Assembly (NCBI RefSeq): GCF_029937755.1
Contig: NZ_JAPYPG010000012.1
Span: 1-60,459 of the forward strand
Direction: 5' to 3'
DNA length: 60,459 bases
DNA from: Henriciella sp.
GTDB lineage: Bacteria; Pseudomonadota; Alphaproteobacteria; Caulobacterales; Hyphomonadaceae
Under the pieces are notes generated by a model. The model saw nothing but the letters and a program-made list of their open reading frames with translations, was not told where the DNA came from and did not search any database. The translations under genes and the position numbers were made by a program. Positions 33,474-42,643 of the stretch are shown here, piece by piece; the stretch's first letter is position 1; each line of letters begins with the position of its first letter.

Positions 33474-34739
33474 GTGAGTGTCGATCCAATCGGTGGTGTC
33501 CCGACACCCACGAGCAAAAAGCCGGGTATCGCACCGCGTCGCTTGCCAAACATCAATATCGCTCTGCTACTTTGCTTCGTCGCGGCCATCCTTGAAGGCG
33601 TCGACATTATTGCATTCGGTTTGGCGGCTGCCGAAATGAGAGCGGCCCTCGACCTGACGCCCGGGCAAATCGCTATCACGGCTAGCGCCAATATGGCCGC
33701 ATTTGTCGTGGGTTCTCTCGCGGCTGGCTATGGTTCGGATCGTTTCGGTCGCAAGTGGATGTTTGTGGCGGCCATGGCCCTGATAGGCGTTTTCTCTTTG
33801 GCTACGGCTGCGGCCAGCAGCTTCGAGACCATGTTCGTGTATCGTACGCTGACAGGTGTGGGATTGGGCGGAGCGATGCCGATGTTCATCGCGCTGGCGG
33901 CTGAATCCGGTGCGCCCGAAGGCCGTGTGGCACGGGTCAGTATTATGCTGAGCGGCTCTCCGCTCGGAGGCGTCCTTGCAAGCCTTTTCGTAGCGACGCA
34001 ACTTGGGGAACACTGGCAGGCAATTTTCATCCTGGGCGGCGTCGGTCCGCTTCTGCTGATCCCTTTTCTATGGCTATGGATCAAACCTCCAGCCGACCCG
34101 GAGAGTGGAGCCGATGATGAAGGCGTTGATGATGTGCGCCAGTCATCCCGCCCCTCCGTGTTCTGGGCTCTTTTCGGGCAGGGGCGTGCAGTTCTTTCCT
34201 GCCTGTTATGGCTTGGCCTGCTATCGATCCAGGTCCTGACCTATGCGCTGTTTAACTGGCTTCCCATCCTGTTGCGCGATCTCGCTTTGGAACGGTCGGA
34301 GGCGTCGCTCGCGATGAGCATTTTCATGATGGCCGCAGTGATCGGTAATGTCGTTATTGCGCGATTTGTGAAGGGGCAGGGGCGCTGGATCGCGGTTGGT
34401 GTTGTTGCCGTTGGCGTGGTGGCCAGTCTTCTGGCATTCGGCATTCCAGGCCAGACTTTCCAGAGCCTGCTGGTCATTTGCGGTTTTACGGGCATGTTTG
34501 TCCTAAGCGCGACCGTCCTGCTTTATGGACTGGCCACCGATGTCTATCCGCTGCGGGTCAGAGGAATTGGCGTTGGTGCGGCGACTGCGATGGGGCGGAT
34601 CGGCGCCATCGGAGGCCCATTGATTGCCGGCACCATGCTGGGTCTGGGCATTACCACTGGAGTCCTCTTGCCGGCGTTAGCACCGTTTGGAGTCATTGGC
34701 GGCGCGGCAGCTATTCTTCTTGCCCGCAGGGTGAGCTGA
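33474..34739 (+). CDS. MFS transporter, aromatic acid:H+ symporter (AAHS)-like, GTG start
   Basis: 421 residues from GTG 33474, one base after the crotonase stop. About twelve hydrophobic segments are visible. The first helix carries EGVDIIAFGLAA, the AAHS equivalent of the DGYD motif, and the loop after the second helix has the major-facilitator signature GYGSDRFGRKWMF. The family imports benzoate-like and other aromatic or cyclic acids with protons across the inner membrane. Being last in the thiolase/FadJ operon, it probably imports the acid that is then CoA-activated. Confidence 0.9.
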   Translation: MSVDPIGGVPTPTSKKPGIAPRRLPNINIALLLCFVAAILEGVDIIAFGLAAAEMRAALDLTPGQIAITASANMAAFVVGSLAAGYGSDRFGRKWMFVAAMALIGVFSLATAAASSFETMFVYRTLTGVGLGGAMPMFIALAAESGAPEGRVARVSIMLSGSPLGGVLASLFVATQLGEHWQAIFILGGVGPLLLIPFLWLWIKPPADPESGADDEGVDDVRQSSRPSVFWALFGQGRAVLSCLLWLGLLSIQVLTYALFNWLPILLRDLALERSEASLAMSIFMMAAVIGNVVIARFVKGQGRWIAVGVVAVGVVASLLAFGIPGQTFQSLLVICGFTGMFVLSATVLLYGLATDVYPLRVRGIGVGAATAMGRIGAIGGPLIAGTMLGLGITTGVLLPALAPFGVIGGAAAILLARRVS

Positions 34740-34860
34740 CAGCCTTAGCTCGCAACTGAATTTTGAAATAGAAGAAGAGCGAAGAGCAACAGGCGCCCGA
34801 CTGCGAACTGGCAGGCGGGTCGGCCTCTTTGCCCGCTCCTGAATTATCTGGTCTGCTTGA

Positions 34861-36456
34861 TCATTCGCGCAATTCCCGCCGCAGGATCTTGCCGGCGGGA
34901 TTTTTTGGCAACTCGTCAATAATTTCTACAAGACGGGGGACCTTGTACGCCGCCAGCTTCTCGCGACAGAGATCTATGATTTCGCTTTTATCGACTTTCG
35001 CGCCCGGCTTTAGGCTGATGACCGCTTTTACCGTTTCTCCCCGATAGGAATCGGCCACGCCGATAACCGCAACTTCAAGAGCGGCCGGATGGCCGTAGAT
35101 CACGTCTTCGACTTCACGTGGCCAGATCTTGTATCCTCCGGCGATAATGACGTCCTTTTTTCGATCGATCAGATAAAGCCAGCCATCAGCGTCGAAGAAG
35201 CCAACGTCTCCGGTGTAAAAGCCGTCCGGGCGCATTGCGCGGGCACTGTCTTCAGGATTGCGCCAGTAGCCCGGTGAAACGCAAGGACCCCGCAGCACGA
35301 CTTCGCCGACACCGCCCGTATCAAGCGAAATGCCATTCTCGTCGACAATCATGGCTTCAAATGATGGAAGAAGTTTGCCGACTGACAGTGATCCGCTGTT
35401 GGGATCAATGCGCCGTCGTTCTGAGTGTGGTTCCATGAACGCGGCGCCACTGGTCTCCGTGAGGCCGTATCCAGTTCGCAACGCGACACCAAAACGCTCC
35501 TCATAAGAATCGGCTACTGCAGCGGGGACCGGGGCGCCTCCGCTCATGGGAATCTTGAGTTTCGAGATCGCTTCGCGCGTTGCGCCCTTTGCATTCATGA
35601 TCGCAATGAAAGCGGTGATTGGACCGGCAGCAGCTTCAGGGGCATGTTTTTCGATCATCTCCACCACGACATCAGGATGGAAGCGATAATTGACGATTAC
35701 AGCTGCGGCTGCATGGATTGCCGTAGCCACGCTCATCACCACTCCCGACACGTGAAAGAGCGGGGCCAAAGCCAGCACATTGCCCTTCTCCGGGAGCGCA
35801 TGCGCGTCGCGCGAGAGCGCTCCGCCCAAGGCAATCCCGCCCTGTGTAATAATGGCGCCTTTTGGCAAACCCGTGGTACCCGAGGTATATATGAGCGCCG
35901 CGATGTCGTCAGGCGACACATCTCGTGGTTTCCAGGTTTCTTGCTGGTGCCGTTGGATGTACGCGTTGAAATATTCGTAGTTGGAGGAGGAAAGAGGCGT
36001 CGGCAGCGGTATCCGACTGTCAATCTGTCCGTAAGCGACAGCATCTGCGGAAAGAACGATTTCTGGCCGATGCGTACCATCTGGCAGCCGATCAAAGACG
36101 TCATTCAGCAATTGCGGTTCAGCCATGAAGACGACGGGTTGGGCATCATTTAAAAGCAGGGCGACTTCTCGTGGACGGTACATGGGATTCATGGCGACAA
36201 ATACACCACCAAGCTTCCAGGTTGCGAGCATGGCAATGATCGCCTGTGGCAGGCTTTGTGCCTGGATCCCCAACCGGTCGCCACGAGAAAAGCCATGTCT
36301 CGCCAGCGCAGCCGCGAAAACGCTGCTCTGCCGATCAACTTCGCGATAGGTCAGCGTGGCGTCGAAGTACCGGATGAAGGCGCCATTGGGATTACGTTCG
36401 GTGGCTGCTTCAAACATGGCAACTGCAGTAGGATACGTGGAAAGCATTTGTGACAT
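34861..36456 (-). CDS. Acyl-CoA synthetase (AMP-forming ligase)
   Basis: 531 residues from ATG 36456, which follows TTGGAG; the extension to 36516 shows no conserved residues. Motifs are YTSGTTGLPKGAI, the TGYGLTETSG segment, YTGDVGFFDADGWLYLIDRKK and the C-terminal catalytic lysine in LPKNPAGKILRR. It converts a fatty or aromatic acid to its CoA ester. It is convergent with the MFS transporter operon and lies downstream of the TonB receptor in the same direction, so import and activation could be linked. Confidence 0.92.
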   Translation of the reverse strand: MSQMLSTYPTAVAMFEAATERNPNGAFIRYFDATLTYREVDRQSSVFAAALARHGFSRGDRLGIQAQSLPQAIIAMLATWKLGGVFVAMNPMYRPREVALLLNDAQPVVFMAEPQLLNDVFDRLPDGTHRPEIVLSADAVAYGQIDSRIPLPTPLSSSNYEYFNAYIQRHQQETWKPRDVSPDDIAALIYTSGTTGLPKGAIITQGGIALGGALSRDAHALPEKGNVLALAPLFHVSGVVMSVATAIHAAAAVIVNYRFHPDVVVEMIEKHAPEAAAGPITAFIAIMNAKGATREAISKLKIPMSGGAPVPAAVADSYEERFGVALRTGYGLTETSGAAFMEPHSERRRIDPNSGSLSVGKLLPSFEAMIVDENGISLDTGGVGEVVLRGPCVSPGYWRNPEDSARAMRPDGFYTGDVGFFDADGWLYLIDRKKDVIIAGGYKIWPREVEDVIYGHPAALEVAVIGVADSYRGETVKAVISLKPGAKVDKSEIIDLCREKLAAYKVPRLVEIIDELPKNPAGKILRRELRE

Positions 36457-36488
36457 CTGAGTTGACTCCAAGCTGAATAGAAAATGGT

Positions 36489-36511
36489 CCCGCCGCTCCA
36501 GGAACGGCGGG
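36489..36511 (-). terminator. GC-rich hairpin between the TonB receptor and ligase genes
   Basis: CCCGCCG (36489-36495) pairs with CGGCGGG (36505-36511) around a nine-base loop. On the minus strand it is followed by ACCATTTTCT, a short imperfect T-rich tail. It probably reduces read-through from the receptor gene into the ligase gene. Confidence 0.5.
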
Positions 36512-36538
36512 GCCAAGGGTGGGCGGGGAGGAAACGCC

Positions 36539-38887
36539 CTAGAAAGTCTTACTCACACGAATGCCGTAGGTGCGCGGCATGCCCGCGAAGCGACGGGTCG
36601 TGTCATTGAGACGCGCCACATTGTTCCAGTAATACTCATCGGTGAGGTTGCGGACGTAACCGACAATTTTCCAGTCTCCGTCGGAAACGTTCACTCCGCC
36701 CTGAAGGTCGACAAGCGTATAGGCATCAATATCCAGCACCGGAAGCCGTCCGAACCCAGCCGTCGTTTCGCTGCGGTAGTTGATGGTGGTGGCGACAAAG
36801 GCGCTCAAATTATCGTTGATGTTCCAGCTGTATCGAGCATCCGCCATAAGCTGGTTTTCGGGCGTGTATGGGAACGACTCGCCCTGAAAATTCGCTAGCG
36901 CAGCCGTAATCGTGTAGCCCTCGAAATCGCTCGTGACTTCCGAATTGATATGGGTCGCCGTTAAGGACAGGTCGAGGCCTGGCATTGGCCGGGCATTCAA
37001 CTGGAATTCGACACCAAGAATTTCGGACTCTGGCACGTTCACAATGCCTTCGAGCGCGCCAAGAACTGCAGGCTCCACCTGTGTGCGGCTTTTCAATTGC
37101 TTGTCTTCATAATTGTAGAAGAAGACAGCGCCACTGGCATCGAGCCAGTCGCCAATCAGCGGCGAGCGTGCCCCCACTTCATACGCGAGGACGGATTCCT
37201 GCACGACTGGCGACAACTGGTTCGCCGCGAGTGCGGGCAGAACCGGTCCGCTGCCACTCTTGTAGCCTTGGCTAACATTGCCATAAACCATGACCCGGTC
37301 GGCAGGCGACCATGACAGGTTTACGCGCCACGCAAGACTGTCCTCATTCAGTTCGCCCGTGACCTGGCCTGGCGTGACCGTTCCATCAACGGTTAGGCAA
37401 TCGCCGACGGCCAGCGGCGCTGGAAGTGGACGGCTTGGCCCGCGCAGAATGTTGAAGAAGGCCGTCAGCGTGTTGGCCGTCTCCTGATTGCCGACGCGGC
37501 TACATGCAGCGTAATCAAGGTCAGCCTGCGTGTAGCGCAGTCCGACTGACCCAGTGAGCGTATCTGTAAGGTCGCGCTCGTAGTTGCCGAAGACCGCGGT
37601 TGTCTTGAAGTCCTGCTCTGTGTCGAGGAAGAAGCGTGTAAACGGACCGGTCGGAATCGCCGAGGCACCTGTGGTATAGGGTATCTGATAATCGTCGATC
37701 TGGGTCGTGTCGTCATCAGCATAGCTCAAACCGACGACCCAATTCGACCGGTCATAGTCTCCGACAAGGCGAACTTCCTGCGCAAAAGAAGTCGCAGTGC
37801 CCATGTTTTCCGTGAAAACGGCGGGCAGGCTCGTTGCGTCCAAATCCGCACGCTGGTGAAGATCCAGATCGGCATAGGACGTTAGCGAGATGATGCTCAA
37901 ATTGTCTGTCAGCTCCCAGTTCGCCCGAAGGGCGGCCTGATAGAATTCATTATCCCGGCGCAGCGGGAAGCCAGCGTCATTCCAGTCAGCCGCGCGTGCG
38001 TCTTCCGGTGCAAGCGGATAGTTAATCAGCAGCGGGACGGCACCCGCGGCAACGGGGCGCTGTAGCAGTACTGAGCTGAGCTGTGACGCCTGAACGTCTG
38101 ACTCATCCTTGAATCCACTCAGGGTAAAAGACAGATCGAAATTGTCAGTTACATCCAGATCGGCTGTAAAGCGGCCCTGCCAGAAGCGGCGCTCGCCGTG
38201 CTCATCATCACGTGTATAGCTTTCCTGCCAGGCGCCGCCATTATCGCCGCGAACGGCCAGACGCATGCGAAGGGCATCATTCACGGGGCCGGAAATGAAG
38301 CCCTCTGACTGGATGCGGTCAAAGCTTGAATAGTCGAGCGTAACGCCCGCTTCAAAGGAATCTGTAGGCCTGTTGGCGATGTAGTTGATGGCGCCGCCGG
38401 TGGAATTTTGTCCGAACAACGTGCCCTGCGGCCCTTTCAGGACTTCAACACGCTGCAGGTCAAAGGACGTCCCGGAAGTCATCACGGAAAACGGAAGCGG
38501 CACTTCATCGAGATAGACGCTGACAGTCGGCCGGGCACCAATTGAAGTATCGAAGAAGCCCACGCCGCGCAGCGAATAGACCGGAACACCCGCGCCGCTT
38601 TCGACAGCGCTCAGCCCCGGCGTCACTTTGACGAGGTCGCTCACGTCCGAAACGCCAACCTCTTCCAGCCTTTCACCGCTCACTGCAGTGATCGACATCG
38701 GCACTTCAGCAAGGCTTTGAGACCTGCGCTGCGCTGTTACAACAACGACGTTTTGAACGAAGTCGCTTGCCGGTTCCGGCGCGGCACTCTCGGGCTCGTT
38801 ATCGTCTGCGGTTTGTGCATAAGCGGCACTAAAGCAGGTGACGGCTGTAGACATACACAAAAGTGTGGCCAGTGAAATTTTTCTCAT
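36539..38887 (-). CDS. TonB-dependent outer-membrane receptor
   Basis: A 782-residue receptor. A signal peptide (MRKISLATLLCMSTAVTCFS, cleavage near AYA-QT) is followed by the plug domain (about 48-170: VVVTAQRRSQSLAEVPMSIT, then the VLKGPQGTLFGQNSTGGAIN signature). A beta-barrel follows, ending in the C-terminal phenylalanine (VSKTF). GGAGG precedes the ATG. Family members take up siderophores, vitamins or, in many alpha- and gammaproteobacteria, sugars and hydrophobic carbon sources. The catabolic neighbourhood and lack of iron-related genes favour a carbon substrate. Confidence 0.94.
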   Translation of the reverse strand: MRKISLATLLCMSTAVTCFSAAYAQTADDNEPESAAPEPASDFVQNVVVVTAQRRSQSLAEVPMSITAVSGERLEEVGVSDVSDLVKVTPGLSAVESGAGVPVYSLRGVGFFDTSIGARPTVSVYLDEVPLPFSVMTSGTSFDLQRVEVLKGPQGTLFGQNSTGGAINYIANRPTDSFEAGVTLDYSSFDRIQSEGFISGPVNDALRMRLAVRGDNGGAWQESYTRDDEHGERRFWQGRFTADLDVTDNFDLSFTLSGFKDESDVQASQLSSVLLQRPVAAGAVPLLINYPLAPEDARAADWNDAGFPLRRDNEFYQAALRANWELTDNLSIISLTSYADLDLHQRADLDATSLPAVFTENMGTATSFAQEVRLVGDYDRSNWVVGLSYADDDTTQIDDYQIPYTTGASAIPTGPFTRFFLDTEQDFKTTAVFGNYERDLTDTLTGSVGLRYTQADLDYAACSRVGNQETANTLTAFFNILRGPSRPLPAPLAVGDCLTVDGTVTPGQVTGELNEDSLAWRVNLSWSPADRVMVYGNVSQGYKSGSGPVLPALAANQLSPVVQESVLAYEVGARSPLIGDWLDASGAVFFYNYEDKQLKSRTQVEPAVLGALEGIVNVPESEILGVEFQLNARPMPGLDLSLTATHINSEVTSDFEGYTITAALANFQGESFPYTPENQLMADARYSWNINDNLSAFVATTINYRSETTAGFGRLPVLDIDAYTLVDLQGGVNVSDGDWKIVGYVRNLTDEYYWNNVARLNDTTRRFAGMPRTYGIRVSKTF

Positions 38888-39177
38888 CGTTTATCCTCCC
38901 TATGGCGCAAGCGCCTTTGCGTCTCTTAGGTGTACGCTCAGCGAAAAATGACTTTGTGGTCGAGCCTTGTCTGTCCCTGTCTTGGGCGACGAGCGGGCAT
39001 GAAGGACTTTGATACGCGGCTGCCGGCCAAACTCAGGCGATCGCATGGCGCATGCCGTGCTATCATGTGGTCGATTTGGTAGACGAAGTTCCAGCCTGCG
39101 AAACGCTTGCTGATCGATCTTTCCCGCAGGGATGGCAATCGGCAGGACCGAGAGCCTTCTTGCCTGTCGGACAGATT
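38888..39177. other. Intergenic region upstream of the TonB receptor
   Basis: This 290-bp gap holds the receptor promoter and ribosome site on its left side and the 3' end of the HxlR gene on its right. The frames across it resemble no protein. A near-palindrome GGCGCAAGCGCC lies about 20 bases from the receptor start. I see nothing else. Confidence 0.35.
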
Positions 39178-39639
39178 CTAGGGTGTGCCGTGTATGGCTT
39201 CTGGATAGGTGTTGTGGGCTGAAACAGGCTTGCCGCAGTGTACGCAGACCAATTCTGCTTCAAGCTTCTTGCTGCAGCTAGCATGTACCAGTGCGAGTTC
39301 GCCCGCAGACCCAGTGTTCAGCCAGCGCTCGCCCCACTGCTTTAGCAAAACAAAGCTCCCATACATCGCTCGACCACTTTCGGTGAGTTTGTACTCATAC
39401 CTCTTGGGGCGGTCCTGGTACGCCACTTTGCGTATGACCTCATACTTAACCAGATGGTTTAGCCGAGTTGTAAGCACGCTTCGTGAGATATCGAGGTTTC
39501 TCTGGAAATCGTCGAACCGCCGCACGCCGAAGAACAGTTCCTGCAAAACAGCATACGTCCATTTCTCAGAAAATATCTTTAGCGTTTCGTCCAAGGCGGA
39601 AGGTCGGTTTGGCTTTACGGCGTTTGAGTCAGTTGCCAT
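39178..39639 (-). CDS. HxlR-family winged-helix regulator
   Basis: 153 residues from ATG 39639, preceded by AAGGA; the longer frame to 39705 lacks a site. The core KWTYAVLQELFFGVRRFDDF, then ISRSVLTTRLNHLVKYEVI and the wing RPKRYEYKLTESGRAM, is the HxlR (MarR-like) fold. A C-terminal CVHCG pair could bind a metal. It is divergent from the Rieske oxygenase operon, whose promoter carries a perfect palindrome at 40003-40019, so it is the obvious candidate regulator. HxlR proteins often sense aldehydes, quinones or redox state. Confidence 0.88.
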   Translation of the reverse strand: MATDSNAVKPNRPSALDETLKIFSEKWTYAVLQELFFGVRRFDDFQRNLDISRSVLTTRLNHLVKYEVIRKVAYQDRPKRYEYKLTESGRAMYGSFVLLKQWGERWLNTGSAGELALVHASCSKKLEAELVCVHCGKPVSAHNTYPEAIHGTP

Positions 39640-39974
39640 GCTGTCAATCCTTGGCCTTGGTCGGGTGGGGCGACTTTTATCGCATTTTTGTGCGCCAAAA
39701 TTCACGTCACTTCAAACCTGCATATTCAGACAAACCATGCAATCGGGGCTTTAGCTACCGGCGTGCTCGCCGAAGCCGTGATGGCGTGCCACCTTACGTC
39801 GAAGTGGGCCCGCCTCTGCTTCATTTCGAGGCCGAAAATGTCCGAAGTTGTGCCGGTTTGTTCGAAACCAACCTTATGCATCTGATCTTTCCAGCCACCC
39901 GGCAAGAGGCACCAGGCACTGCGTTCGGGCCGCGCTCTATTCGCAGCTCAAGGGGCGCGCTTACGAGTTGGCGC

Positions 39975-40019
39975 TTGCAAAGCGTGTCTTGGCTTGGTAA
40001 TAAGTTCGAAATTCGAACT
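39975..40019 (+). promoter_or_regulatory. Promoter and palindromic operator of the Rieske oxygenase operon
   Basis: TTGCAA (39975-39980), a 17-base spacer and TAATAA (39998-40003) form a good promoter. Overlapping the end of the -10 box and the predicted start point is AGTTCGAAATTCGAACT (40003-40019), a perfect inverted repeat of eight bases around one A. A repressor there would block initiation. The translation start follows at 40038 with GGAG six bases upstream. The rest of 39640-39974 shows no gene. Confidence 0.65.
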
Positions 40020-40037
40020 AACACCATGGAGATGCTC

Positions 40038-41300
40038 ATGTCCGCCAACAGTCACCTAGATATCGGTGATCGCATTCAGTCGAACCGCGTTCACGGCTCC
40101 CTATATCACGACGAACAAATCTTTCAGGAAGAGCTCGAGCGTATCTGGTTCAAGACATGGGTTTATGTCGGACACGAGAGCGAATTGCCGAACAATAATG
40201 ATTTCATCATGAAATCAATCGGACCCCAGCCCATTATCATGGTGCGAGACAAGTCCGGCGAGATCCAGCTACTTCAGAACCGTTGTCCGCATCGGGGCAA
40301 TCAGGTCTGCGTCAAGCAAAAGGGCAACGCCAAGCTATTTACCTGCCCATATCACAGCTGGACCTTCGCAAACTCCGGCGAGCTTATGGGATTTGCATTT
40401 CCCGAAGGGTATGAAGGCCATGAGACGGCTGACAAGTCGAAGCTCGGTCTTGCCAAAGTTCCCCGTGTGGCAAGCTATCGCGGCTTCGTGTTCGGTTCGA
40501 TGGCGGAAGAGGGTCCTTCGCTGGAGGACCATCTCGGCGGCGCGGCCGAGATGCTGGACCGTGTTTGCCTGACTTCTCCGGAAGGTGAAATCGAGGTCAC
40601 AGCGGGCTTCCTGCAGCATAAGACCCGCAGCAACTGGAAGTTTCTGGTTGAAAATGAAACCGATGGCTATCACCCGGCTTTTGTCCACAGTTCGATATTT
40701 GGAGTAGCTGATAGCGGAATTGGCGCGCTCTACAGCAACAAGTCGACAGCGCTCGCGCGCGACTACGGCAATGGGCATACGGAAATCGACCTGCGTCCGG
40801 AATTCCGAAAGGCTGATGTGCCTCTGCAATGGTTCGGAACGACAGCCGAAAGACTGCCTGACTACGTTGCGTCTATGAACGCAGCTTACGGCGAGAAGCG
40901 GGCACGGGAAATCATGATCGATGGCACGCCGCATGCGATGATCTATCCGAATCTGTTCATCGCCGAAATCCAGCTATTCGTGATCCAGCCGGTCGCGGTG
41001 AATGAAACGGTGCAGCATGTAACTGCGCTTCAGTTCAAGGGGGCGCCGGACCTCAACCGGCGCATGCGTCAGCAAACAATGGGATCCGTCGGCCCTGCCG
41101 GCTTCCTCCTCGCGGACGACAGCGAGATGTACGAGCGCACCCAGCGAGGTGTGCAGTCAAAGAACCCTGAATGGTTGTTCCTCGGGCGAGGTGAGCAGCG
41201 CGAGTATCGTGATGATGACGGCTTTCGGGTGAGCCATGCGACTGACGAAACTCCGTCGCGCGGGATCTGGCGTCACTACCGCGCGCTGATGGAGGCGTAA
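40038..41300 (+). CDS. Aromatic-ring-hydroxylating dioxygenase, alpha (Rieske) subunit
   Basis: 420 residues from ATG 40038, six bases after GGAG. The Rieske cluster ligands are Cys83/His85 and Cys103/His106 (CPHRG and CPYHSW). The mononuclear iron ligands include His212 and His217, next to Asp209, in ETDGYHPAFVH. The C-terminus (RGIWRHYRALM) resembles benzoate/salicylate/anthranilate-type oxygenases. It inserts oxygen into an aromatic ring using electrons from a ferredoxin/reductase. The beta subunit is the next gene; no ferredoxin or reductase gene is in this window. Confidence 0.94.
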   Translation: MSANSHLDIGDRIQSNRVHGSLYHDEQIFQEELERIWFKTWVYVGHESELPNNNDFIMKSIGPQPIIMVRDKSGEIQLLQNRCPHRGNQVCVKQKGNAKLFTCPYHSWTFANSGELMGFAFPEGYEGHETADKSKLGLAKVPRVASYRGFVFGSMAEEGPSLEDHLGGAAEMLDRVCLTSPEGEIEVTAGFLQHKTRSNWKFLVENETDGYHPAFVHSSIFGVADSGIGALYSNKSTALARDYGNGHTEIDLRPEFRKADVPLQWFGTTAERLPDYVASMNAAYGEKRAREIMIDGTPHAMIYPNLFIAEIQLFVIQPVAVNETVQHVTALQFKGAPDLNRRMRQQTMGSVGPAGFLLADDSEMYERTQRGVQSKNPEWLFLGRGEQREYRDDDGFRVSHATDETPSRGIWRHYRALMEA

Positions 41301-41301
41301 G

Positions 41302-41802
41302 ATGCTTGTGACCGAAGATTCCGTTGAAAACCTCGTCCTGTACCACTCCGTTAGTCAGTTCATCTACACGGAAGCGCGCCTTCAGGATGAGCATCATTAT
41401 GATGAGTGGGAAGCGCTATGGGCAGACGATGGTGTCTACTGGGTGCCGGCCAATGGGGCAGACATTGATCCTGAGAAGGAAATGTCGATCATTTATGACA
41501 ATCGTTCGCGCATCGCCTTGCGCGTACGGCAGCTTCATACCGGACGTCGCTATGCACAGGAGCCCGCATCGAGCCTGAGGCGCACTATCTCGAACGTTGA
41601 AATAAGTGTTCTCGACAATGGCGAGATCGAAGCGTCTGCAAACGCGCTGATATTCGAATCGAATCTTCGCGGTGAGTTCGTCTGGGCGGCCAGAAACATT
41701 TATCGACTGCGCCGCGAAGGAGCGAGTTTCAAAATAGCGAAGAAGACAGTCATACTCGCGAACAATGACAAGGCGCTCTACACGCTGGCCTTCTTGGTCT
41801 AA
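41302..41802 (+). CDS. Aromatic-ring-hydroxylating dioxygenase, beta subunit
   Basis: A 166-residue small subunit with an NTF2-like fold. It has the N-terminal helix QFIYTEARLQDEHHYDEWEAL, then WADDGVYWVPA and the SNVEISVLDNGEIEASANAL strands. It starts one base after the alpha stop codon, with GGAGG inside the end of the alpha gene, so the two are coupled. It stabilises the alpha-beta hexamer and helps shape substrate choice, and has no metal centre of its own. Confidence 0.93.
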   Translation: MLVTEDSVENLVLYHSVSQFIYTEARLQDEHHYDEWEALWADDGVYWVPANGADIDPEKEMSIIYDNRSRIALRVRQLHTGRRYAQEPASSLRRTISNVEISVLDNGEIEASANALIFESNLRGEFVWAARNIYRLRREGASFKIAKKTVILANNDKALYTLAFLV

Positions 41803-41824
41803 TGCGATGAATGGGAGAGAAATT

Positions 41825-42640
41825 ATGGACGACGCCGACGAAGTACTGATCGGAGACGGCCCCGTTCTTGTCAGTTTGCGGAATGGAATCGCCGAACTGG
41901 TGCTTAACCGCCCAGATGCCGCTAACGGAATGACGGTGGAGTTTCTGTCGGCCCTTTACAAGGCCATCATGAAGATCCACGGCGACTCCAGAGTCCGCGT
42001 CGTTATCCTGCGCGGCAACGGAAAGCATTTTTGTGCGGGGGGAGATGTGAAGGTCTTCGCCTCGAAAGGCGAGAAGCTTCCCGATTATTTGCGTGAGGCG
42101 ACGTCTCTTCTGCAAATTGTCGCGGGCGCACTCATACGCCTGAATGCCCCAGTCATCGCTTCCGTTCACGGCTTCGCGGCCGGCGGCGGGGGATTCGGTC
42201 TCGTCTGTGCATCCGATTTTGTGGTCGCGGGCAAAAGCGCGAAATTTCTTACCGGCGCAACACGTGCAGGCATGGCCCCTGATGCTGGCGCTTCTGTCAC
42301 GCTGCAGCGCCTCGTCGGATTTCGCAAGGCGATGGAGCTGCTGCTGCGCAACACCGTATTGTCGGCGTCTGAAGCCCAGGACCTGGGCATCATAAATACC
42401 GTCGTGGATGACGAGAATCTTGACGCGGAAACACGTGCCTTGGCCGAGGAACTGGCAAGGGGCGCACCGCTCGCGCTTGCCGCAACAAAGCGCTTGCTCT
42501 GGAACGGGGTCGGCACCGGTGTGGAAGCCTGTCTGCCCGAGGAATCGCGCACCGTCGCTGAACTTTCGGGCACATATGATGCGCGCGAAGCGCTGGACGC
42601 GGTCATGTTGCGTCGCGATCCTGAGTTTGAAGGGCGGTAA
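41825..42640 (+). CDS. Enoyl-CoA hydratase/isomerase family protein
   Basis: 271 residues from ATG 41825 with GGAGAG upstream. The oxyanion-hole segments are RGNGKHFCAGGDVKVF and HGFAAGGGGFGLVCASDF. At the second catalytic position the motif is AGMAPDAGAS, with Asp as in PaaG-type isomerases, and the first Glu is absent. Its place between Rieske oxygenase and SDR genes suggests an aromatic CoA ester or ring-derived intermediate as substrate. It starts 22 bases after the beta subunit. Confidence 0.88.
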   Translation: MDDADEVLIGDGPVLVSLRNGIAELVLNRPDAANGMTVEFLSALYKAIMKIHGDSRVRVVILRGNGKHFCAGGDVKVFASKGEKLPDYLREATSLLQIVAGALIRLNAPVIASVHGFAAGGGGFGLVCASDFVVAGKSAKFLTGATRAGMAPDAGASVTLQRLVGFRKAMELLLRNTVLSASEAQDLGIINTVVDDENLDAETRALAEELARGAPLALAATKRLLWNGVGTGVEACLPEESRTVAELSGTYDAREALDAVMLRRDPEFEGR

Positions 42641-42643
42641 GCT

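Noticed and set aside
35425..36153. A 242-codon open frame on the plus strand.
   Set aside because: Antisense to the AMP-ligase gene; Cys/His/Arg-rich composition typical of a shadow frame.
39063..39284. Small minus-strand frame downstream of the HxlR gene.
   Set aside because: It overlaps the HxlR gene in another frame and has no supporting ribosome site or similarity.
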